This document shows positions 45,061 through 54,112 of a stretch of 64,000 nucleotides of DNA, in pieces. A model generated the notes under the pieces. That model had not been told where the DNA came from. It saw only the letters and a list, made by a program, of their open reading frames with translations, and searched no databases. Source of the stretch: Naasia lichenicola (GTDB lineage Bacteria > Actinomycetota > Actinomycetes > Actinomycetales > Microbacteriaceae). The translations under genes and the position numbers were made by a program. Every line of letters begins with the position of its first letter. Position 1 is the first letter of the stretch. The DNA lies in contig NZ_SSSM01000001.1 of the NCBI RefSeq assembly GCF_004801885.1, positions 372,001-436,000 of the forward strand. Reading direction: 5' to 3'.

Positions 45061-45888
45061 ATGCGCCGATGGATCACCCGAACGCTTCCCGTCCTCGTGA
45101 TGGGAGCCGTCCTTTCCATCCTCGCGCCACAGGCGGCCTTCGCCGCCAAGCCCGTCGCACCGACGACACCGACGGCGGTCGGCATCGACGTGTCATGGCC
45201 GCAGTGCGGCGCAGCGCTGCCCACCTCTGCGGGATTCGCGATCATCGGCGTGAACGGCGGCGTGGCCAACACCTGGAACCCATGCCTCGTCGACCAGCTG
45301 GCCTGGGCGAAGCGCGTCACACCCGCGAGCAGCGCGAATGCGGTGGGACTGTATGTCAACACCGCCAATGCGGCGGCCCAGGCTTCGTGGTGGCCGTCGA
45401 GCAACACCACCAAGAACGGCACGGCCGTCGTCGGCAACCCCTACGGCTCCTGCACACGCGCCGCCGACTACGGCCCGGCATGCACCTTCGTCTACGGGTA
45501 CTCACTCGCCGTCGAGGACGTCGCCCAGGTCCGCTCGCTCGGCATCGCCGCCGAGGCCTACCGCTGGTGGCTCGATGTCGAGACGGGCAACACCTGGCAG
45601 AGCTCCCGCCAGGCGAACACCGCAGCACTCGAAGGCATGGCCGTCTACCTCGGCACGCAGGTCGGCGCCAGCGTCGGCGTCTACTCCACCGGCGCCCAGT
45701 GGAGCACCATCGCCGGGACGACTCCCTCGACGAGCGCGCTCTATGCGCTGCCGAGCTGGCTGGCGGGGTCCAGTTCGGAGAAGGACGCGCGAGCCAGGTG
45801 CGGCACGGCGGCACCCCTCACAGCGGGTGGACGGGTCGCGATCACGCAGTTCGTCGTCCGCCAGCTGGACTACGACATCGCCTGCTGA
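45061..45888 (+). CDS. Secreted DUF1906 / glycoside-hydrolase-like protein
   Basis: 275-aa protein with a Sec signal peptide (RRW, hydrophobic core, cleavage near AAFA-AK). Mature domain begins GIDVSWPQCG and contains FAIIGVNGG, GLYVNTANA, RWWLDVETGNTW and VGVYSTGAQWS, as in the DUF1906/Rv2525c-like GH25-related barrel. The acidic residues of DVE suggest peptidoglycan or glycan hydrolysis, but catalysis is not shown for most members. Three in-frame starts exist (45034, 45058, 45061). It is flanked by palindromic repeats on both sides and sits at the left end of the island. Confidence 0.85.
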   Translation: MRRWITRTLPVLVMGAVLSILAPQAAFAAKPVAPTTPTAVGIDVSWPQCGAALPTSAGFAIIGVNGGVANTWNPCLVDQLAWAKRVTPASSANAVGLYVNTANAAAQASWWPSSNTTKNGTAVVGNPYGSCTRAADYGPACTFVYGYSLAVEDVAQVRSLGIAAEAYRWWLDVETGNTWQSSRQANTAALEGMAVYLGTQVGASVGVYSTGAQWSTIAGTTPSTSALYALPSWLAGSSSEKDARARCGTAAPLTAGGRVAITQFVVRQLDYDIAC

Positions 45889-45894
45889 CCCCTC

Positions 45895-45983
45895 GTTGGT
45901 CGAGGAGCGCCGTCTACGGCGCATCTCGAGACCAGCCGAGCATGGCAGCCGGTCTCGAGCCGCCAGCGCCGTATCGAGGCCCC
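45895..45983 (+). repeat. One full and one hybrid palindromic intergenic repeat
   Basis: Full copy GTTGGTCGAGGAGCGCCG-TCTA-CGGCGCATCTCGAGACC (45895-45935), followed by a hybrid (45951-45983) that starts like a reverse class A copy (GGTCTCGAG) and ends like a class B copy (GTATCGAGGCC). The hybrid suggests recombination between subtypes. Convergent gap. Confidence 0.8.
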
Positions 45984-45984
45984 G

Positions 45985-47004
45985 CTACTCCGAGCCGCGC
46001 CGTCCGTAGAGGGCGATGACGATGAGGACGATGACGCCGTAGATCAGCTGCTGGATGTTGGAGCCGAGGTTCGCGACCGAGACGAGGGTCGCGACCTGGC
46101 CGAGCACCAGTGCGCCGCCCAGCGTCCCGACCATCGATCCGCGCCCGCCGAAGATCGACGCTCCACCCACCACGACCGCGGCCACCGAGCCGAGCAGGTA
46201 CGAGGCGCCCATGGTGGCCGACGCCTGCGCATAGAAGCCGACGATGACGATGCCGGCGAATGCGGCGAGCGCACCGCTCAACGCGTAGGACGTGATGCGA
46301 ATGCGATCCACCGGCAGTCCGGCGAGATTCGCGGTCTCGGGGGCCGAGCCGACGACGAAGAGCGACCGGCCGAACCCCGAGAAGCTCAGGATCAGCTGCA
46401 GCACGACGAGCAGGGCGAGGCCGAGCGGCAGGACCGCCGCGATCTTCACGCCGAACAGGTCGAGCTTCGTAGCGGTGATGTTCGTCAGGAAGTCGGGGAT
46501 GACGGTGAGCTCGGAGTTCTTGAAGCTGAGCAGCACGATCCCGAAGAGCAGACCGTTCATGGCGATCGTCGTCACGATGGGCGTCAGGCCGAGCTTGGAG
46601 ACGACGAGGCCGTTGACGATGCCGATCACGGCTCCGGCGCCGACGGCCGCGAACAGCGCGGGCACCGGGCCGATGGTGCCGCTCCAGGTGAGGAAGCTCA
46701 GTGCGGCGAAGGCGATCGTGTTCGGGACGGACAGGTCGATGCCGGCGCCGATCACGGCGACCGTCTGTCCGAATGAGGCGATCGCGAGGATCATCGCGAA
46801 CGTCGCGGTGCCGATCAGCGAGTCGACCGACAGCAGGTTCGGTCGGATGATGCCGCCGATCAGGAACAGCAGCGCGAAGACGATCAGCGGCCACGCGCTC
46901 CGCGGAACCCGACTGGTGATCCGGCTGAACGCCGACCGGCGGTCCGAGTCGTCGGGCTCGGCGAGGCCGTCCGACTGGCTGGCGGGGGGAAGGGTGGCGG
47001 TCAT
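45985..47004 (-). CDS. Monosaccharide ABC permease (RbsC family) 2
   Basis: Permease of 339 aa with 8-10 hydrophobic segments. The BPD_transp_2 features include TVAVIGAGIDLSVPNTIAFAA, GLVVSKLGLTPIVTTIAMNGL and GGASIFGGRGSMVGTLGGAL. It begins inside the stop codon of the preceding permease gene (ATGA), so a heterodimeric channel is likely. Last gene of the importer operon. Chosen start ATG 47004; the in-frame extension to 47154 is a shadow of the upstream gene. Confidence 0.9.
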   Translation of the reverse strand: MTATLPPASQSDGLAEPDDSDRRSAFSRITSRVPRSAWPLIVFALLFLIGGIIRPNLLSVDSLIGTATFAMILAIASFGQTVAVIGAGIDLSVPNTIAFAALSFLTWSGTIGPVPALFAAVGAGAVIGIVNGLVVSKLGLTPIVTTIAMNGLLFGIVLLSFKNSELTVIPDFLTNITATKLDLFGVKIAAVLPLGLALLVVLQLILSFSGFGRSLFVVGSAPETANLAGLPVDRIRITSYALSGALAAFAGIVIVGFYAQASATMGASYLLGSVAAVVVGGASIFGGRGSMVGTLGGALVLGQVATLVSVANLGSNIQQLIYGVIVLIVIALYGRRGSE

Positions 47005-48044
47005 GCCTTGATTCCTCTCACAGCGGTGCTGATCTGACGGCTGATCACGGGGATGCCGACGACGGAGATGACGATGAGCGCGGCGATCACGTACTGCCAG
47101 TAGGAGTTGATGCCGGCGAAGAACAGCAGGTTGCCGACGAGGCCCAGCGTGCACGCGGCGAGGATGGTGCCGAGGATGCTGCCCTTGCCGCCGGCGAAGC
47201 TCGCTCCGGCCAGCGCGACCGCCGCGATCGAGTTGAGCAGGTACGGGTCGCCGCTGCGCGGATCGCCGGTGAGCGTTGACCCAGCCAGCATGATCGCGCC
47301 GAGGGCGGCGACGACGCCAGACAGCGCGAAGGCGGCGAGCTGGGCTCCGCGCGCGTTGAGGCCGGCCGCGCGAACGCTTTCCACGTTGGAGCCGACCCCG
47401 TAGATGTGCCGACCGAGCGCGGTGCGCTGCAGCAGCAGCCAGAGCCCGACGGCGGCGAGGATCAGCCAGAACAGCGAGACGGGCATGTAGGGGAACAGCT
47501 CGCCGCTGGTCGCGAGATAGAACTGCTCGGTGATGCCGCCGCCCGGGCGGTCCATCACCTCGCGGCTGATCGATCCGATGATGAACGCGCTGGCCAGGGT
47601 GACCGCGATCGCGGGCAGCTTGCCGAAGGCGACGAGGAACCCGTTGAACAGGCCGCAGACGAGGCCGGTGGCGAGGCCCGCGAGGATGGCGAGCGGCACG
47701 GGGAGCGAGACCATCGCGGTCGCGAACACGACGTTCGAGAGGCTCATGATCGCACCGATCGAGATGTCGATCCCGCCGACCAGCACGATGAGCAGCTGGG
47801 CCAGCGCGGCGAAGGCCAGCGGGACCACGAGGTTCGAGGCGGTCTGCAGCTGGAACCGGGTCAGCAGCTCAGGGTTGATGATCACGTAGACGACGAAGAA
47901 GACGAGGAAGGCCGCGAGAGGCGGCATCGCGCCTTCGCGACGGAGCCGGACGACGGGCTGCGCGTTCCAGAAGCCTCGCAGTCCGCCCTGCGCGCGCTTC
48001 TGCACGGGAGGGATGGTCGGCGGTGGAGTGACGGTCGCGGTCAT
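47001..48044 (-). CDS. Monosaccharide ABC permease (RbsC family) 1
   Basis: Permease of 347 aa with 8-10 membrane helices. QLLIVLVGGIDISIGAIMSLSNVVFA and ALAGASFAGGKGSILGTILAACTLG are the RbsC-type signatures. An imperfect 18-bp hairpin (48089-48137) lies in the 130-bp gap before it, after the ATPase gene. The sugar carried is not readable, but the operon diverges from a sugar-oxidation operon and shares its operator region. Confidence 0.9.
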   Translation of the reverse strand: MTATVTPPPTIPPVQKRAQGGLRGFWNAQPVVRLRREGAMPPLAAFLVFFVVYVIINPELLTRFQLQTASNLVVPLAFAALAQLLIVLVGGIDISIGAIMSLSNVVFATAMVSLPVPLAILAGLATGLVCGLFNGFLVAFGKLPAIAVTLASAFIIGSISREVMDRPGGGITEQFYLATSGELFPYMPVSLFWLILAAVGLWLLLQRTALGRHIYGVGSNVESVRAAGLNARGAQLAAFALSGVVAALGAIMLAGSTLTGDPRSGDPYLLNSIAAVALAGASFAGGKGSILGTILAACTLGLVGNLLFFAGINSYWQYVIAALIVISVVGIPVISRQISTAVRGIKA

Positions 48045-48088
48045 CGGGATTCTCCTGAGAGCGGTCGGACGGAGGAGGAGGCGTCGAG

Positions 48089-48137
48089 TTGCCAGTAATG
48101 GCTCTCAGATCGCTCGCGAGAGAGCCATTTCCGGCAA
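48089..48137 (-). terminator. Hairpin between the ATPase and permease genes
   Basis: 18-bp stem with two mismatches (48089-48106 with 48120-48137, 13-nt loop) inside the importer operon. It may attenuate permease expression or stabilise the upstream mRNA. Confidence 0.5.
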
Positions 48138-48174
48138 TTCGGCGCTGGTGGGGTGCGGGGGGCAGGGACGCGCA

Positions 48175-49767
48175 TCAGCGGGTCTTCGCGCCGACTGCTG
48201 CGCCGACGACGGCATCAGCCGTCAGGCGGTCGCCCTGGAGTTCGTCGGCGATGCCGCCGCGATAGAGCACGAGCACGCGGTGGCAGACGTGCACGAGCTC
48301 CTCGACCTCGGTGGAGAACCAGACCACGCCGACGCCCTGGCGGGAGAGCTCGATGATCGCGTCGTAGAGCTCCTGCTTGGCGCGCACGTCGATGCCGCGG
48401 GTCGGGTCGTGCAGCAGGACGAGCTTGCGGTCCCTGTCGGTCCAGCGCCCGAAGACGAGCTTCTGCTGGTTGCCGCCGGACAGCGCGCCCGCATGCTCCA
48501 GCGGTCCGCGCGTGCGGACGGACAGCGAGGCGAGCACGTTCTTGATCCATCCGCCCTGGCTGGCGAGCAGAGGGCGTCCGCCCAGGCCGAAGGTGCGCAG
48601 CCATGGGGTGACGAGGTTCTCGCCGACCCCGAGCCCCAGGGCGAGGCCCTCGCGCTTGCGGTCCTCTGGCACGTAGCCGGCGCCGTGGCGCACCGCGCTG
48701 ACCGGGGAGAGACGGCGGATGTGCTTCCCGGCGATGCTCCAGCGGTCGGCGCGCGCGGGAGCTGCGCCGAAGAGCGCGCGCAGCAGCTCTGCCTGGCCGT
48801 GGCCCTGCAGTCCTCCGACGCCCAGGATCTCGCCGGCCTCGACGCGGAAGGTGACGCCGTCGACGCCGCTGGAGACGAGGTTCTCCACGTCGAGCGCGGG
48901 ATGCGGCGCGGTCGAGGACAGTGGTGGGGCGGACGGGAAGTGCCGGGTGGCCTCGCGGCCGGCCATCATCGAGATGAGCTGGTCGTCGGTCCAGGATCCT
49001 CGGACGAACGAGCCGGCGACCCGGCCGTCGCGCAGCACGGTGCCGCGATCGGCGATCTCGGCAAGCTCACCGAGGCGGTGCGAGACGTAGATGACGCTCG
49101 AGCCGGTGGCCGTCAGCTCGCGGATGCGACGGAACAGCCACTGCACTCCGGGAGGGGCGAGGGCGGAGGACGCCTCGTCGAGGATGAGCACCTTGGGCTT
49201 CGCGGCGATGGCGCGGGCGATCTCGACCTGCTGGCGATCGGCCAGCGACAGGGTGGAGACCGGAGCGGCGGGATCGATGTGGGCCAGCTCGAGCCCGGCG
49301 AGCAGTTCGCGGGCGGCGGCGGTCGCCTTCTTCTGCGAGAAGCCCTTGAGCGGAGCGCCGTCGGGCAGGCGCAGGTTCTCGGCGACGGTCCAGTCGGGGA
49401 CGAGGGCGAGCTCCTGGAAGGCGCAGGTCACGCCGGCCTTGCGGGCGTCGCGGACGCTGCCGCCGGCGAGGGGCGATCCATCCACCGTGATGCTGCCGGA
49501 TGTGGATGACACGGCACCGGCGAGCATCTTGGCCACGGTGCTCTTGCCCGCGCCGTTCTCGCCGACGAGTGCGTGGACCTCGCCGGCCCGCACGTCGAAG
49601 GTCACGTCGTCGACGGCGTGCACTGCGCCGTAGTGCTTGATCAGGTCGCGGACCTCGACGAGCACGGCACCCGGCGCGGCCGAGGCTGCTGCTGCGGTTG
49701 CTGCTGGTTCGACCGACGCCACCGTGGCGGTCTCGATGTCCTGTGGCGGGGGAGTGCGGGAAGCCAT
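48175..49767 (-). CDS. Monosaccharide ABC importer ATPase (RbsA type, double domain)
   Basis: ATPase of 530 aa with two fused ABC domains, the CUT2 (ribose/xylose) arrangement. Domain 1 has Walker A GENGAGKST and Walker B VLILDEASSALA; domain 2 has the usual degenerate Walker A VGGLQGHGQAELL, signature LSGGNQQKL and LLHDPTRGIDV. The N-terminal about 25 residues are Ala-rich. A GAGGTGA SD precedes ATG 49767. A G-rich tandem repeat and a strong hairpin separate it from the binding-protein gene upstream. Confidence 0.92.
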   Translation of the reverse strand: MASRTPPPQDIETATVASVEPAATAAAASAAPGAVLVEVRDLIKHYGAVHAVDDVTFDVRAGEVHALVGENGAGKSTVAKMLAGAVSSTSGSITVDGSPLAGGSVRDARKAGVTCAFQELALVPDWTVAENLRLPDGAPLKGFSQKKATAAARELLAGLELAHIDPAAPVSTLSLADRQQVEIARAIAAKPKVLILDEASSALAPPGVQWLFRRIRELTATGSSVIYVSHRLGELAEIADRGTVLRDGRVAGSFVRGSWTDDQLISMMAGREATRHFPSAPPLSSTAPHPALDVENLVSSGVDGVTFRVEAGEILGVGGLQGHGQAELLRALFGAAPARADRWSIAGKHIRRLSPVSAVRHGAGYVPEDRKREGLALGLGVGENLVTPWLRTFGLGGRPLLASQGGWIKNVLASLSVRTRGPLEHAGALSGGNQQKLVFGRWTDRDRKLVLLHDPTRGIDVRAKQELYDAIIELSRQGVGVVWFSTEVEELVHVCHRVLVLYRGGIADELQGDRLTADAVVGAAVGAKTR

Positions 49768-49791
49768 GGGGCGATCACCTCGTGCGTCGAT

Positions 49792-49858
49792 GAGCGGGGG
49801 AGAAGCGGGGGGGAGAAGCGGGGGGGAGAAGCGGGGGAGACAAGCGGGGAGAAGTGTG
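49792..49858 (-). repeat. Tandem AGAAGCGGGGGG repeat in the importer operon
   Basis: About five units of (A)GAAGCGGGGG(GG) on the plus strand, C/T-rich in the mRNA sense, with unit lengths of 11-13 bp. It lies between the binding-protein and ATPase genes, directly after the hairpin at 49860-49898. Confidence 0.75.
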
Positions 49859-49859
49859 G

Positions 49860-49898
49860 GGCCGGCCCGCGCATCGGGTGTCGATGCGCGGGCCGGCC
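49860..49898 (-). terminator. Strong hairpin after the sugar-binding-protein gene
   Basis: Perfect 16-bp GC-rich stem (49860-49875 with 49883-49898, 7-nt loop), 45 nt after the binding-protein stop and before the ATPase gene. Such hairpins give high binding-protein and low ATPase/permease levels by partial termination and mRNA protection. Confidence 0.75.
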
Positions 49899-49942
49899 GA
49901 TTCCGGCTGAGCGGACGAAGGATTCAGCCGGAAGGCGTGCGA

Positions 49943-51025
49943 CTAGCCCTGGTAGTACTTGAGCATCTCGTCGACGGTGATGTTCAAGCCCGGGAAGTCG
50001 TAGCCGAGCTGGAAGTTGGCCGGCTGGTCATCGAGGCAGAAGTCCGCCGCGTTGTCCTGCGTGATCTCCAGCGGCGGGAATGCCTGGACCTTGTCCACAT
50101 CGTCACCATCGAGGATCTTGACGACCTGCTCGAGGCCCTTGGCGTAGATGGCGGGCTGGCCGAAGACCATGTCGCCCTCGAGTCCCTGGTCCTTGTACTT
50201 CACGAGGGTGCACGCCTCGCCGTTGTAGCCGGATCCGCCGACGACCGGGACGAACGGGAGGCCCGCGGCCTCGAACGCCTCGGGAACTCCCTGGCCGCCG
50301 GTCAGGAACGAGTAGACGCCGCCGATGTCGGGGTTGGAACGGAGGATGCTCGCCATGTTCTCCTGGGCGGTCGCCTCGTTCCAGCCGTTCGTGCCCTGGG
50401 CGACGACCGTCGCGCCGCCGTCCTCGAGTGCCGAGATGACGCCGGGCATGGTGCCGTCGTTGAGCGGGACGCCCGCCAGGCCCTCGAGCACGGCGACCTT
50501 CTTGTTGTCGCCCAGCTGGCCGAGCAGCCAGTCGGCGCCGATCGTGCCGGCGTTCGCCCAGTCGGTGGAGACGACGTAGACGTCGTCGTTGTCGTAGGGT
50601 CCGCCGTTCGCCATGACGACGATGCCCTGCGCCTTGGCCTGGGTGATCGCCGCGTCGGCGCCCGAGGAGGAGGCCGGGTCGAAGAGGATCGCATCGACGC
50701 CATCGGCGATGAGGTTCTGCATGGCCGCGTTCTGGGCCGCTGCGTCGTTGTCGTTGGTGCGGACGATCTTGATCTCGACCTTGTCCTTGTACTCGGGACG
50801 GGCCGCGAGCGCCTGCAGCGCGGCGAGACCGGTCTCGCGCCATGCCTGGCCGCCCAGGGGCTGCTCGAAGCCGATCACGTACTTGCCGTCGCTGCCGGCT
50901 CCGGCGGTGCCGTCACCGGACGAAGCGGGGGCGCTGGAGCACCCGGCGAGAAGGGCGAGGGATGCTGTGGCGGCCAGAATGGTGGCCGAGCGGCGAAGGC
51001 CGCTCCTGGTGCGCAGATGGCTCAT
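49943..51025 (-). CDS. Sugar-binding lipoprotein (CUT2/RbsB-type)
   Basis: Periplasmic-binding-protein-like lipoprotein of 360 aa: signal peptide with lipobox LLAGC (Cys29), then the Peripla_BP_4 fold (KYVIGFEQPLGGQAWRE, LIADGVDAILFDPASS, VAVLEGLAG, SNPDIGGVYSFLTGGQG). First gene of the importer operon, with an AAAGGAG SD. It diverges from the Gfo/Idh dehydrogenase operon across 189 bp that hold a LacI-type operator. The ligand is probably the same free sugar or glycoside that the divergent operon oxidises. Confidence 0.92.
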   Translation of the reverse strand: MSHLRTRSGLRRSATILAATASLALLAGCSSAPASSGDGTAGAGSDGKYVIGFEQPLGGQAWRETGLAALQALAARPEYKDKVEIKIVRTNDNDAAAQNAAMQNLIADGVDAILFDPASSSGADAAITQAKAQGIVVMANGGPYDNDDVYVVSTDWANAGTIGADWLLGQLGDNKKVAVLEGLAGVPLNDGTMPGVISALEDGGATVVAQGTNGWNEATAQENMASILRSNPDIGGVYSFLTGGQGVPEAFEAAGLPFVPVVGGSGYNGEACTLVKYKDQGLEGDMVFGQPAIYAKGLEQVVKILDGDDVDKVQAFPPLEITQDNAADFCLDDQPANFQLGYDFPGLNITVDEMLKYYQG

Positions 51026-51150
51026 TGTTTCTCCTTTGAAACCCGTCGGGACCCGCGTCGGGGAAACCAGACGGCCGCCGGAAGAGGCGTTCGTCGCTGT
51101 GGTTGACGCGAATAACTCGGAACACTAACTTAAACCCAAGAGCGTTACCA

Positions 51151-51162
51151 GTAGCGCTAACA
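51151..51162. promoter_or_regulatory. LacI-type operator in the divergent importer/oxidation region
   Basis: GTAGCGCTAACA, reverse complement of the site at 55278, centred on the palindrome TAGCGCTA. It overlaps TAACAT (51158-51163), a candidate -10 for the plus-strand operon. A second half site AGCGTTACC lies 3 bp upstream as a direct repeat of AGCGCTAAC. Confidence 0.65.
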
Positions 51163-51214
51163 TTTTGATCGGCGCGACAGTTCGCGGCATCGCAAAGAGG
51201 CGACAGGAGACACC

Positions 51215-52303
51215 ATGGCGACACTCCAGACGGAGTTCGAACCCGACGTCCAGGTCAGGTCCCGTTCATCCCGGATCGGCGTGATCGGCGCCGGGATGAT
51301 CATGTCCGACGTGCATCTGGAGGCCTACCGTCAGGCCGGCTTCGAGGTCGCGGCGATCGCATCGCGCACCGTCGGCAACGCCGCGAAGGTCGCCGAGCAG
51401 TACGGCATCCCGACCGTCCACGACACGCCGGAGCAGCTCATCGAGGACCCGTCGATCGCGGTCATCGACATCGCGTTCCCGCCCGACCTGCAGCCGGCCC
51501 TCATCCGCCATGCGCTTGCCCAGCCGCACGTGAAGGGCATCCTCGCCCAGAAGCCGCTCGCCCTCAGCCTCGAGGACGCCATCGCGCTCCGCGACGAGGC
51601 CGCGGCGGCCGGCAAGATCCTCTCCGTCAACCAGAACATGCGCTACGACCAGTCCATCCGGGTCCTGTCCCAGATCCTGGAGCGCGGCGAGCTCGGAGAC
51701 GTGGTCCTCGCCACGATCGAGATGCGGGCCATCCCGCACTGGCAGACCTTCCTCTCCGAGTACGACCGCCTGACCCTGTCGAACATGAGCGTGCACCACC
51801 TCGACGCGCTGCGCTTCCTGTTCGGCGAGCCGACCGAGATCTACACCGCGGTGCGCACCGACCCCCGGACGACCTTCGAGCACACGGACGGCATCGTGGT
51901 CTCCACCCTGCGCTTCCCGAACAACGTGCTCGCCGTCTCGATGGAAGACGTCTGGTCGGGCCCCCGAGAAGAGGGATTCGACTCGGACATCTACATCAAG
52001 TGGCGGGTGGAGGGCACCGCGGGCGTCGCCCAGGGCACCATCGGCTGGCCGACCGGAGACCCGTCCACCCTCACCTACGCCTCCACGAAGACGACCGACG
52101 GCAAGTGGGTCACTCCGACCTGGGACACGCACTGGTTCCCGCATGCCTTCATCGGCGTGATGGAACAGCTGCAGTACGCCATCGAGTCGGGCACGGCTCC
52201 CGCGCTCTCGGTCGCCGACAACGTCAAGACCATGCAGCTCGTCGAGGCCGGCTACCGGTCGATCGACGAGAACCGGCCTGTCCAGCTCAGCGAATTCGCC
52301 TGA
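51215..52303 (+). CDS. Gfo/Idh/MocA-family sugar oxidoreductase
   Basis: NAD(P)-dependent dehydrogenase of 362 aa. Rossmann motif GVIGAGMI at residues 22-29, the family lysine motif as AQKPLAL (Lys113; usually EKPLA), and the C-terminal substrate domain with NMSVHHLDALRFLFGEP. Members oxidise ring hydroxyls of sugars, inositols or anhydrosugars. First gene of a four-gene operon with a CAGGAGA SD, operator-controlled. The glutamine in place of the common Glu before Lys-Pro is a mild variation. Substrate unknown. Confidence 0.9.
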   Translation: MATLQTEFEPDVQVRSRSSRIGVIGAGMIMSDVHLEAYRQAGFEVAAIASRTVGNAAKVAEQYGIPTVHDTPEQLIEDPSIAVIDIAFPPDLQPALIRHALAQPHVKGILAQKPLALSLEDAIALRDEAAAAGKILSVNQNMRYDQSIRVLSQILERGELGDVVLATIEMRAIPHWQTFLSEYDRLTLSNMSVHHLDALRFLFGEPTEIYTAVRTDPRTTFEHTDGIVVSTLRFPNNVLAVSMEDVWSGPREEGFDSDIYIKWRVEGTAGVAQGTIGWPTGDPSTLTYASTKTTDGKWVTPTWDTHWFPHAFIGVMEQLQYAIESGTAPALSVADNVKTMQLVEAGYRSIDENRPVQLSEFA

Positions 52304-52375
52304 GCCCAGCCCTTCAACCCCGAGCAACATCCCACCCCGAGCAACACCCTCGACGCAACAAGGAGCAATGACGCC

Positions 52376-53293
52376 ATGATCCAGCTGGGCATCTTCAGCG
52401 GGTACTTCCCCTACGACCTCGACACCACCGTGAAGACCATTCGCGGCCTCGGGTTCAACACCGTGCAGCTCGACCTGCACTTCAAGGACATCGACCTGTC
52501 CGCCGGCCAGATCACGGCCGAGAAGGCCAAGCAGGTGCGCGATGCGTTCCGCGACGCCGACCTGCCGATCTGCGCGATCTCGGGCTACACGAACATCGTG
52601 CACCCCGACCTCGACGAGCGGAAGCGCCGCGTCGACTACCTCAAGGAGATCATCCGCAACGCGCGCCAGTTCGGCACGCCGTACGTGATCAGCGAGTCCG
52701 GAACCTTCAACACCGAGTCCGACTGGGCGCCCGACGAGCACAACACCACCGAGGACGCCTACGAGCAGGCCCGCGACGTCATCGCCGACCTCGCCCAGAC
52801 GGCCTACGACCATGGCTCCGTCTTCCTGCTCGAGACCTACGTCAACAACGTGATCGGCTCGCTCGAGCAGACCAAGCGCGTGTTCGAGGATGTCGGCACC
52901 AAGGGCCTCGACCTGCTCATGGACCCGACCAACTACTTCGAGAGCTACAACATCGACGAGATGGACTCGATCCTGAACGCCGTCTTCGACGACGACATCA
53001 CCAGCCGGGTGCGGGTCGCGCACGCCAAGGACGTCAAGCGCTCCGGCGACGACAAGAGCGAGAAGCACGCGGACATCGGCGATGAGGACGCGCTCGAGTC
53101 GCACACCTTCCGCGGCGTCGGCGAGATCGAGCTGCCGGCGGCCGGGCTCGGCGAGCTCAACTACGACCTGTACGTTCAGCGTCTCAGCGAGAAGAGCCCG
53201 AACGTCCCGCTGATCATCGAGCACCTGGACGAGTCTGACGTGCCGCGCGCCAAGGAGTTCGTGCAGGGCGTCCTCAAGAAGTACGGAGTCTGA
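52376..53293 (+). CDS. TIM-barrel sugar isomerase/epimerase (AP-endonuclease-2 fold)
   Basis: Xylose-isomerase-like TIM barrel of 305 aa, metal-dependent. Ligand candidates lie in FLLETYVNN (Glu), LLMDPTNYF (Asp), VRVAHAKDVKR (His) and LIIEHLDE (Glu), the usual E-D-H-E set. Members isomerise or epimerise sugars, and some relatives catalyse beta-elimination or hydration of 3-keto sugars together with Gfo/Idh dehydrogenases. It is 2 nt from the SDR gene, so tightly coupled. Confidence 0.88.
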   Translation: MIQLGIFSGYFPYDLDTTVKTIRGLGFNTVQLDLHFKDIDLSAGQITAEKAKQVRDAFRDADLPICAISGYTNIVHPDLDERKRRVDYLKEIIRNARQFGTPYVISESGTFNTESDWAPDEHNTTEDAYEQARDVIADLAQTAYDHGSVFLLETYVNNVIGSLEQTKRVFEDVGTKGLDLLMDPTNYFESYNIDEMDSILNAVFDDDITSRVRVAHAKDVKRSGDDKSEKHADIGDEDALESHTFRGVGEIELPAAGLGELNYDLYVQRLSEKSPNVPLIIEHLDESDVPRAKEFVQGVLKKYGV

Positions 53294-53295
53294 GC

Positions 53296-54057
53296 ATGGC
53301 GAACCGCGAATCCGAAGGCCGCCCCGTTGCGATCGTGACGGGGGCCGCCGGTGCACTCGGCCGGGCCACCGCCATCCGCCTCGGCGCCGACGGATTCGCG
53401 GTCGCCGCGTTCGGTCGCGCGGGCGATGCGCTCAGCGAGACGGTCCGCCTCCTCGAGGAGGCGGGCGTCCCCGCGATCGGCGTCAGCTGCGACCTGCGGG
53501 ATGCAACGAAGCTCGTCGACAGCATCAACCAGGTCGAGGCGGACTTCGGTCCGATCGAGGTGCTGGTCAACAACGCCGCGATCTATCCGAACACCCCCTT
53601 CTTCGAGATCACCGTCGAGGAGTTCGACGACGTCGTCACGGTCAACCAGCGCGCCTACTTCGTGGCCGCCCAGGCCGCCGCGCAGCTGATGGCCACCCGC
53701 TCGAAGGGATCGATCATCAACATCGGGTCGATCACCTGGGGCGGGGGATGGGCGCTGCTCGCCAGCTACGTCACCACCAAGGGAGCCGCGGTCGGCATGA
53801 CCCGGGCCCTCGCCCGCGAGCTCGGCCCGAGCGGCATCCGGGTCAACCTGGTCTCGCCGGGAGCCTTCCCGACCGACGCGGAGAAGATCCACGACAACCC
53901 CGAGATCTACAACCAGCACGTCATCGACAGCCAGTCGCTCAAGCGTCGTGGCACCAACGAGGAGCTCGCCGCCACGGTGGCCTTCTTCGCCGGACCCGAC
54001 TCCAGCTTCGTCACCGGCCAGGTCCTGAACGTCAACGGCGGCTGGACGATGGACTAG
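53296..54057 (+). CDS. SDR-family oxidoreductase
   Basis: Short-chain dehydrogenase of 253 aa. Cofactor motif TGAAGALGRA near residue 15-24, NNAA, catalytic Ser in IGSITW and Tyr/Lys in SYVTTKGA, with a C-terminal GQVLNVNGGWTMD. Aromatic GGGWALL after the Ser is unusual. In this operon it may oxidise a sugar to its lactone or reduce a keto intermediate; both remain open. Confidence 0.9.
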   Translation: MANRESEGRPVAIVTGAAGALGRATAIRLGADGFAVAAFGRAGDALSETVRLLEEAGVPAIGVSCDLRDATKLVDSINQVEADFGPIEVLVNNAAIYPNTPFFEITVEEFDDVVTVNQRAYFVAAQAAAQLMATRSKGSIINIGSITWGGGWALLASYVTTKGAAVGMTRALARELGPSGIRVNLVSPGAFPTDAEKIHDNPEIYNQHVIDSQSLKRRGTNEELAATVAFFAGPDSSFVTGQVLNVNGGWTMD

Positions 54058-54112
54058 GCGTACGCCCATCCATCGACCGCTCGACTCCGCCTCCCCAGAA
54101 CAGTAGGAACGC

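Noticed and set aside
49792-49858. Possible CRISPR-like repeat array
   Set aside because: Units are 11-13 bp, contiguous with no spacers, and no cas genes are nearby; it is a simple tandem repeat.
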